This document shows, piece by piece, positions 58,201 through 64,000 of a DNA stretch of 64,000 bases; position 1 is the first letter of the stretch; every line of letters begins with the position of its first letter. Source of the stretch: Inonotus obliquus. Its lineage: Eukaryota > Basidiomycota > Agaricomycetes > Hymenochaetales > Hymenochaetaceae. Both the position numbers and the translations under genes were made by a program. The stretch is taken from contig JAJHTX010000012.1 in assembly GCA_032164295.1 (NCBI GenBank), positions 806,001 to 870,000 of the forward strand, read 5' to 3'. The notes under the pieces are model-generated. The model was not told the DNA's origin and did no database searches. It saw only the letters and a list, made by a program, of their open reading frames with translations.

Positions 58201-58755
58201 ATCATTGAACAGATAGTTTCGGCGCTTGCCCAAACTAATATTTTCTTTTATTTCCGACCGTGGCCAGCTAGGCTCTACCCGGTCAAACCTCCTCTAGAGA
58301 GGGATGAATACCTCCTTTTTCCGGCCGCAACAGTGGAGGGACTTAGGATAGCTGCGAAAGCGGCCATGCTGCAGGCGTGGAGGGATCTACTGGTTACGAA
58401 TGGCGCCCACACACACCACACGATAGAGACGCCGGCACAGCGGGAGCTCCTGCACAGAGTCTCCTTCTCTCTGGTACACATAACACACGCCAGCATCACC
58501 CGCGTTGGCGAAACCACGGCGCTCCGCCTACTGGCAGGGGTTGCGTCAGTTGGGGAATTCCTCAGCCGTATTAACAACGAGTTCCTCCCTGATTGCCCAA
58601 CATGTGGGGAACTAGATACCATCCGACACCGCCTTCTGCGATGTCCTAGGGGAAGGCAGGCTTTCCCGTGTGCCTCTTCACTTAACTGGTTTCACCAGTT
58701 CCACAACATCTTAGCGTCTAAGGAGGCGCTCATTCATTTATTCAAACCCCCATAG
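55204..58755 (+). CDS. LINE ORF2, endonuclease-reverse transcriptase
   Basis: 1183 aa with no intron. Residues 1-240 form an APE-type endonuclease: VSYNAGRSS, the acidic site in WCIQEIPR, IIAGDFNAS (about 148-156) and a final KGHHCIIMADLS block. Reverse transcriptase spans about 400-720: PNSAPGPSGMT, YRPICVEEVLAKLLERVIAERL-type fingers, QYGGRRGSS, the first catalytic Asp in GFDVQGYFDYIEP, GVPQGSPMSPALAN, and the catalytic FYMDDG (Asp 656-657). The C-terminus has CPTCGELDTIRHRLLRC (CX2CX7HX4C, about 1131-1147), a zinc motif common in this group. No clear RNase H domain was recognised. It nicks target DNA and primes cDNA synthesis there. The start is taken at the TAATG overlap. Confidence 0.93.
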   Translation: MKGELKIVSYNAGRSSMALFMAQHLLQETHFSAWDLDIWCIQEIPRFTVGIARTTGEREVADTGAPLFEGHTVILAKGQDPWVGIAIPKGIRWSQHDDVPDDTMVHAEITVGEGNLHIFSVYCPHTTHRTTWGATSARFRRGFPEGSIIAGDFNASSYWSTAPSNGRNNIERAGFFTEWLDDHPAFTYADDPDAVTCHGERPGTGAHPDALLFTPASLPDLRQTWKTHPHIVKKGHHCIIMADLSNWSNHASLEHMGIPNDKAEAWAAELEYAVPPGFWNSQPTSEQAVLAWFTQLFTSARTATSCLTYETVSQRKERWWDEECDRRVEEGVPDLLYWLRNRRWMWYHTRRNEAGNVTPWKFHKSGLPRRQVNIPTLTSPFRAVRHVEIVEVFRQHYFPARNIVVNEEEHLTSQEQQRSFSESEVLSALKGIPPNSAPGPSGMTLQAISPAVRRHVGCFVSMFNVLVQYETYLAEFKRAIVAMVRKPKPYPLDSPRAYRPICVEEVLAKLLERVIAERLQALVYRHPAFDRRQYGGRRGSSVMTAWHALMAQTRDPAAHYTVVGFDVQGYFDYIEPAHLRRGLDLVGTPKALNNTIMQFMKQRTIAFSFNGQRSQWMQKPDAGVPQGSPMSPALANIAANTAIRNLQDRSLMFYMDDGLLLTKGNNAFAVARETQNGMQQVNDALAHIGLKIDRASIQGVALGRSRQRAGGRVTASAPINIDNERVEWAKPVIKWLGIEMTDYRGFRPHVRSRLNATRHTWNALRWLTMRATGLRLKAMRRYYQNILVPVMTWGAPIWMTQQLELVTEFDGIHRRALCDLGSWLPFTRTDIMEALAGVPPITLNIAYIAETQNAVIDAQRLGSPPIPEDYMRGIVQRPMVPMLPFPRAEYRAVWQRMTAKVAEMAPQGFPPQVWIYSSPQPRRAEVWTVVGGEMMEKQVAYEATEDMDQFCLILVSLVKFLYGHLARPFIDFGFRIEVPVFIPIEFRADLISPVPSSLAIIEQIVSALAQTNIFFYFRPWPARLYPVKPPLERDEYLLFPAATVEGLRIAAKAAMLQAWRDLLVTNGAHTHHTIETPAQRELLHRVSFSLVHITHASITRVGETTALRLLAGVASVGEFLSRINNEFLPDCPTCGELDTIRHRLLRCPRGRQAFPCASSLNWFHQFHNILASKEALIHLFKPP

Positions 58756-59146
58756 TCTCAGGTTTTTGTATGCGCAGCTTTGGCTGTGACGTTTTCCTGA
58801 TGCCTGCGATCTTCGAGTTTCTTGGTGGCAGCTCTCTGCCTGGTATATATTTTACGCGCGCCTGCTGGTTTGAGTTTCTGCTCGCCGGGGTGTGTACATG
58901 CGGCTCTCGTGGCACGACGTAGGGTTTTCCCCTGATGTTTCTCTTATTTTGGCGGTCCAGTTGCTTTGTCCTGGGAATTTGTAGGCTATAGGCCAATTTT
59001 ATATTATAACAAATACATTTGTTTGTCAAGAGTTATGACGGACCAGTAAGATTAAGGACAATGGAACCGGCATGATCATTGATCATGGAGGATAGGCAAT
59101 TATAGAGCACTTTTAGTCATATACACATCATTATGCAGCGATACAG

Positions 59147-61414
59147 TTAATTTGTAACCTCAACCGCCTGGTGAATAGCCTTTACTACTTCGTTGGATCG
59201 CGGAGCGATCGAGTATTTAAACGGCTTAGGATGTCTAGAAATGACGCTGGGATTTGGATTTCATAACTTTCGATATGGGCATAGACTTACCTAATGAAAT
59301 GAGGCGTGTACTCGACCTCAGGTGTTATGGGATTACCATTATCATCGATTGCCCTGGATAAGTGGAATGCCGAGAGAACCGACGCGACTCCAATGAATAT
59401 CTGAGTAGCACGCTTTAGGCATGCACAAGGATCAGCACAAGGACCACTCACCGAGTTGGCTGCGAAAAACCGTCCAGGACAGATGCTACAACATTGTGTA
59501 TGAGGGAGCAGTCGATTCTTGAGGAGATAAGAGACGAACCGTCGTCCAAATCCAAATGCCACCTTCTCAACATCCAAAGGCGGTTTCTTCCCATAACCAG
59601 GGAGCCAGCGCTCTGGAATGAATTTGTCCGGTTCCTCGTATTCCTTAGGGTCCCGACTCATGGCCCTTGATGAGAAAACGATGAGAATTGCATCGTATCA
59701 AGTCCGTCGAAAGTTACATACCAGATATTAGAAAGAACAGTCGCTCCAGCTGGAATGTAATATCCGTTATACTCATCCTCTTCGGTCGCCGTATGTGCGA
59801 GACCTCAGGGCATATCGTGAGTAAAGCCATACGAGTGGAATAATCATATCCAATTTACCAAAGGGACCGACGGACTGCCACCTATCGCATGTGTTATTTG
59901 CTAGGCCGACTGGTTGTAACATACTATAAGTATACGCACCTCAAGCATTCCTTGCATATCGCCTCAACATAAGGCAGGTTTTGTCGGTCCTCAAATGTCG
60001 GAAGGTTATTCTTCCCGACAACTCTGTCCAGCTCTTCTTGGGCACGCCTCTGGACGTCAGGATAAAGAATCATAGCAAGAAGGAAAGTAAGCATTGCCGA
60101 GACGGTCTACCATGCTTGATCAGTTTTGAGAATCAGTTATCCCTCGTCTCGCGGAACGTACCGTATCAGCACCACCTGAGGGACCATCAGCTTATAGCGT
60201 TAACAGACAAGCATACTTCTTTGGTACTCACCGCCGTACGTAACTCCCGTAGTTTTGGCGATTAGTGCTTCGTCCATCACTACCCCATCCTTCCCCATGT
60301 TTGCCTCCAGTAGCTTACTGGACATCGAAGGCGCAGCTGTCCCATTTTTCTGTGTAGCAATGCTAATCAGCAAATATACATCCGCATCACGAATGACCTG
60401 AAATTTACCAGATTCTCCTTCGTCAGTTCATGCGGTCTCTTGTACATTGCCATCGAATGCACATAACCTTCCTTAGCAATCTTCTTGAATCCGGTGCCGG
60501 GGAACCAGGCCGGCAGATACTTCAGCCACGGAACAGCGTTTACAAGGAAGAATCCTTCCGCCTCTGCAAACGCCATCATGCCCCTTTCACCAATCTCCAC
60601 GAACGGGTCGTTTTCCTCCGCAACTGGGGAAAGAAGCCTAGTTCAGTTCGACAAAGACAGGGCTAATCAGTCCGGAAGTACAGTACCTTTGTGACCATAC
60701 GCCATCATCATTATCGTTTCGCCTGCCGAGCTAACACGGGATATTGTGAACTAGCTTCAGAACCGAGTAAAGAAGTACATACTGTCTTACTAAGTCGAAA
60801 TAACTATCTGGAGTCTTCAGTATTCCCTCCAGCAATCTGTGAGTCGACTGGGATTGAAGTTCGGTGTAATCAACAACGGCAGCGGGTTGAAGGAAGCGGT
60901 GTAGCATCTGTCGAGACCTCTTGAGCTCGTCCCCGTAAGGCATGATTGCCGGAAACCAGTCGCTCCAACCTTCGCTATACGTACAATTCAAGCTGTTAGT
61001 TACGAGATGAAAAACTTCAGTCGGCAACATACAGTTGAAACATGACGGTGGTAGGCCTCGAAGAATAGTTCGACCCCCGCTTCTCAAGCAGGTCTACTGC
61101 CGCATCATACGAGTTCAAGAAAACGTAAGGAGTTCCAAGAATCTCGACGTAAACAACAGGTCCTTCGTAAAACAAATTAGCAAGAAGTGACAGAGAGGTC
61201 TCATTCAAAAGTACCAACCATATTTATCTCCCCATTTTCGCGCAGCTTCCCATTCATCCCTGTCTGGCATATCGAGAATATTGCCTAGAAGAGGCAGCCC
61301 TCTTGGGCCAGGTGGGAGGGGAGGCCTGTTACGCTTCTTGATCCATGATTTCAATAATCCTGCGCATGCCAGAGCGCAGGCAACTGCAGAGATGTCGATC
61401 AGTGAGTAGTTCAT
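59147..61414 (-). CDS. Cytochrome P450 monooxygenase L
   Basis: Minus strand, 15-exon plan, no lesion seen. Start MNYSLIDISAVACALACAGL (ATG 61414) gives the anchor; then SWIKKRNR and hinge PLPPGPRGLPLLGN. C-helix block is MPYGDELKRSRQ. The I-helix micro-exon (60164-60177) encodes GGADT, K-helix ECLR is near 59945, and the PERF-like block is PERWLPGYG. The haem motif is FGFGRRICPGRFFAANS (about 59450-59545). The tail HPKPFKYSIAPRSNE ends AVEVTN at 59147, about 110 bp from the LINE's right target duplication. A CATATATG-like box reads leftward at about 61463-61470. It combines GGADT and CPGRFF of the B/E groups with the GPVVYV exon 2 start of the H/I/J group, so it may be near the base of the latter. 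Substrate unknown. Confidence 0.9.
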
Positions 61415-62643
61415 CGGAACTTGTAGCACCGTTGCGGGATGAGAAGGTCGTTTGAGCGACCTCATATATGGGCTCGGGACCATTGACCGTTACCGGATGG
61501 CAGGAGATGATTCAGTCTTCGTAAAGAGCGGATATGCTTCAGTCATGTGGGTTTTTCGACAAACATCTCAAGATCTTCCATCTGGGTAAAGATTGTAGGT
61601 ACCTTGCGGAGAAGGCGAAATAGCGATGAGTTCATTTAAAGTCTGCATTTACTCTCCCAGGCACGCCGTTTGGCATCAACTACATTTCCGAAAGAAGAGT
61701 AGGTAAGGTAAGCGTACCAATGCTCAACAAAGAAAGGAGATAACATGGACGATACCTCAGGTCCGCCAGCTAAAAGTAGCTTTCACTTGAGCAAGGCGTC
61801 GAAACTATCCACGCGCCAGCTCAACGTCTCGCCAAGAACCCGGCTCGCCTTTGACAACGCCGGAAATGAAGACTACGAAGAGTATCGATGTTAGCTCATG
61901 ACTCACAGTTGAGGAAATGAAGGTAACCTTAACATTCTCTCTCAAAGCGGTTCGGTCTACAATACTGAGCGAGCAAAGTCGCCATCTCCAGACTAGGCCG
62001 GAGAGCGTGTGGCAACCAACCAACCAAAAGTCCAAAAGTCGCAGGTTCGGAAATATCCGAGTTTAAGATCGTCATTTCAGATCGGGTAATATTTCACTTT
62101 GACCATACTCCTCACCTCACCACCTGGACATGACACCACGCGCCTGTGATAGCAAGAAAAGCCACCAAGATTTCAACCAAGGCCCAAAGCAAACTCACCT
62201 GTACGCCGTTTGACTGGTCTGGAGAAGCTGATGCTTGAGAAAATCCAAGGCATCCGTGGCCGTGGAACGAGAGTATGGCTCGGCTAATATTTGATTTGGG
62301 AGGCCCCGTAAGTGATTCTTCCTCAACACAGTTTCTAGGTTCGCAGTTAGTCGATACATAAGTCGATTGCGATTTCCGTAAGAACACCATTTGAAGACCT
62401 AACCACTGCCACTCTCACTAGATACCTCCGTAAAAACACCGCCAAAAGATCTGGTCTCTGCCACTCGCACTTAACACGATACAGTAAATGAATGAAACAA
62501 CATTGCAGGCCTCTATCAGTAACGAATCCAACGTTAAAGCATGACTTTTTCTCGAACAGGAGTGAGCCCATCGTGGACGGGCCAAGCACGGATCATTCAA
62601 CAACACAACTGTCCACATTTCACAATGAACATAAGAGAGCCGA
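61415..62643. other. Intergenic between P450 L and M
   Basis: About 1.2 kb with short ORFs only (for example 61805-62035, 62112-62390 and 62418-62690 minus) and no recognisable motif. A short repeat occurs: GGTTCGCAGTTAG... CTCCGTAAAAACACC near 62340-62440 echoes TTCCGTAAGAACACC. No element boundaries found. Confidence 0.4.
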
Positions 62644-64000
62644 CTACCGTTCCCGTTCCGACTCCACTGCGTGACGAATAAGAAGCGCAATCTTCTCCGA
62701 CCTGGGCTTCAGCTCATACCTGAACGGCTTCGCATGCCTAACAAAAAAAGGCCAATCAGCGCCTTTACCTTTCTCATCAACTTGAAACTCGAAACTGCCA
62801 ACTCTAACCTGATGAACAGTGTCGTGTAGTCAATAGGCGGGGTAATCGGTTGCCCATTCTCGCCCAACACTTTGTTTATATCGAAGCACGTAAGGATAGA
62901 CGATACGCTCATGAAGATCTATTTAATTAGGTTAGTCTCCCTATTACACGTTGCCCCGAGAAGGAGTGACTTACAGAGTTGAGTGCAAAGTATCGCCCTG
63001 GACAAATACTAGACGCGCACATGAACGATCGGCGTTTATCTATATTTTTAGCAGAATGAGCTTACCGCCTTCCGATTCCGAAAACCACCTTGGCTACATC
63101 CAGCGGAGGTTCCTTCCCCTGTTTTGGAAGCCATCGTTCGGGTATGAATTTCTCGGGCTCAGGAAACTCGTCCGGGTCCATTAATATCGCCCTTCGGATC
63201 TCATTCAGTCACTACATTCAAAACAGATGAACAAGCTGACCATAAGTTCGGAAGGATCGTCACACCGGCGGGAATGTAATGTCCATTGTACTCGTCAGCA
63301 ACATCCGCAGAACGTGCCATACCTGAAACCATCATCACCGACAGGCCTTCGCGAATGCGACGCACGACTTACCAAGAGGAGAAACAATTTGCCACCTGTA
63401 TCAAAACTCTCAGGATTAAACTTGCTATCAAGAATCATGATTAGTTGACCTCGCACCTCAGGGTTTCCTTAATGACCGCATCTGTGTATGGTAGGTTGGA
63501 GCGATCATCGAAGGATGGAAGATTATCTTTGCCAACGACTCTATCCAGCTCTTCTTGAGCTCGACTCTGAACATGAGGATGAAGAAGCATGGCAAGAAGG
63601 AACGTAAGCATCGCGGATATAGTCTGGAGCACCTTGTGTCAGCATGTTCAACGTGGGCATGGTAATTCAACTTAACCGTATCAGCACCACCTGGAGAAGG
63701 TCATGAAGGAATCAGATCGGGTGAGTAAACTGTTTGAAGCTACTGAAGCCACTGACCAGCGTATGAAACTCCAGTGATCCTAGCTATCAATACTTCATCC
63801 GTCACAATCTCATCATTTGCAGACTTTGCCTCAAGGAGCTTGCTAAGCATTGAAGGTACGGCAGTCCCATTCGTCTGCAAAGAAGAATCAACTCATCGAC
63901 CAGAAACACACAAAGATAACTCAGGCACTAACAAGCATATCCTTTGCCATCTTGTAAGGCTCATGGTACATAGCCATTGCATGCTTGTATCCCTCCTCAG
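62644..64000 (-). CDS. Cytochrome P450 monooxygenase M, 3' part
   Basis: Minus strand; the 5' exons lie beyond the right edge. Exons 6-15 are readable: EEGYKHAMAMYHEPYK; exon 7 NGTAVPSMLSKLLEAK; the I-helix micro-exon (about 63677-63690) with GGADT; exon 9 TISAMLTFLLAMLLHPHVQ through K-helix ETLR; exon 10 RWQIVSPLG; exon 11 with YIPAGVTILPNLW; PERWLPKQG; haem motif FGIGRRICPGRYFALNS (about 62975-63080); and the tail HAKPFRYELKPRSEK ending ESERER at 62644. Splice sites are canonical and no stop interrupts. It is closest in style to L. Whether the missing N-terminal exons are intact cannot be judged. Confidence 0.85.

Larger units (their letters stand above)
52882..59028 (+). mobile_element. 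Full-length LINE (non-LTR) retrotransposon, about 6.1 kb
   Basis: A two-ORF non-LTR element bounded by a perfect 11-bp target duplication AGAGTTATGAC at 52871-52881 and 59029-59039. It has a 19-bp 5' leader, gag-like ORF1, ORF2 with endonuclease and reverse transcriptase, and a 273-bp 3' UTR. There is no poly(A) tail; the 3' end is AT-rich and closes with ACAAATACATTTGTTTGT, a small inverted repeat. Both ORFs are open, so it may be recent or still competent. The flanks rejoin into a sequence paralogous to 42640-42730 and 45756-45830, which show the pre-insertion state. Clade is likely within the fungal Tad1/I-like group, judged from APE endonuclease plus gag zinc knuckles; this is inference. 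Confidence 0.93.

Noticed and set aside
1..64000. tRNA, rRNA or other structured RNA genes
   Set aside because: None recognised by eye on either strand; a tRNAscan-SE and Rfam run would be decisive.

Overview
The window looks like nuclear DNA of an agaricomycete (mushroom-forming, probably wood-decaying) basidiomycete. Genes are dense and split by many 45-65 bp introns with GT-AG and occasional GC-AG ends. They include an AA9 lytic polysaccharide monooxygenase, fungal housekeeping genes, and a very large tandem array of one cytochrome P450 family. The species cannot be named from the sequence alone.

Layout. 1-589: 5' end of a vacuolar/plasma-membrane type Ca2+ P-type ATPase. 1.3-3.2 kb: decayed P450 (A). 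4.9-5.9 kb: small secreted protein of unknown function. 6.4-8.7 kb: AA9 pair, one pseudogene and one intact. 9.5-11.9 kb: divergent URM1 and mitochondrial Obg GTPase (MTG2). 12.4-25.2 kb: plus-strand P450s B, C, a relic, and D. 25.7-37.1 kb: minus-strand P450s E, F (broken) and G. 37.7-39.4 kb: UPF3, a nonsense-mediated decay factor. 39.8-48.4 kb: closely related minus-strand P450s H, I, J. 49.2-51.2 kb: unrecognised 613-aa gene. 51.3-51.9 kb: truncated P450 K. 52.9-59.0 kb: full-length non-LTR (LINE) retrotransposon with two intact ORFs. 59.1-64 kb: P450s L and M (M runs off the window).

The P450s share one 15-exon layout, fully worked through for gene B, whose exons sum to an open 512-codon frame. 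Of 14 P450 loci, ten look intact (B, C, D, E, G, H, I, J, L, and M as far as visible). Four are broken (A, the 19-21 kb relic, F, K). Sequence signatures divide them into sub-groups: A/E/F/G, B/C/D, H/I/J/K, and L/M. H, I and J show gene-conversion-like mosaicism. All encode membrane-anchored monooxygenases; no terpene synthase, PKS or other backbone enzyme is visible, so this is a paralogue nursery rather than an obvious biosynthetic cluster.

Mobile DNA has shaped the array. I identify a LINE with an 11-bp target duplication, two solo LTRs (one splitting an exon of P450 F), and two hAT-like non-autonomous elements, each with 8-bp target duplications. The most unusual observation is the internal design shared by the two solo LTRs. 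In each, two short blocks flank an intron-like 56-58 bp segment (GTGAG...TAG), and the same two blocks then recur joined exactly as if that segment had been spliced out. The block sequences differ almost completely between the two elements.
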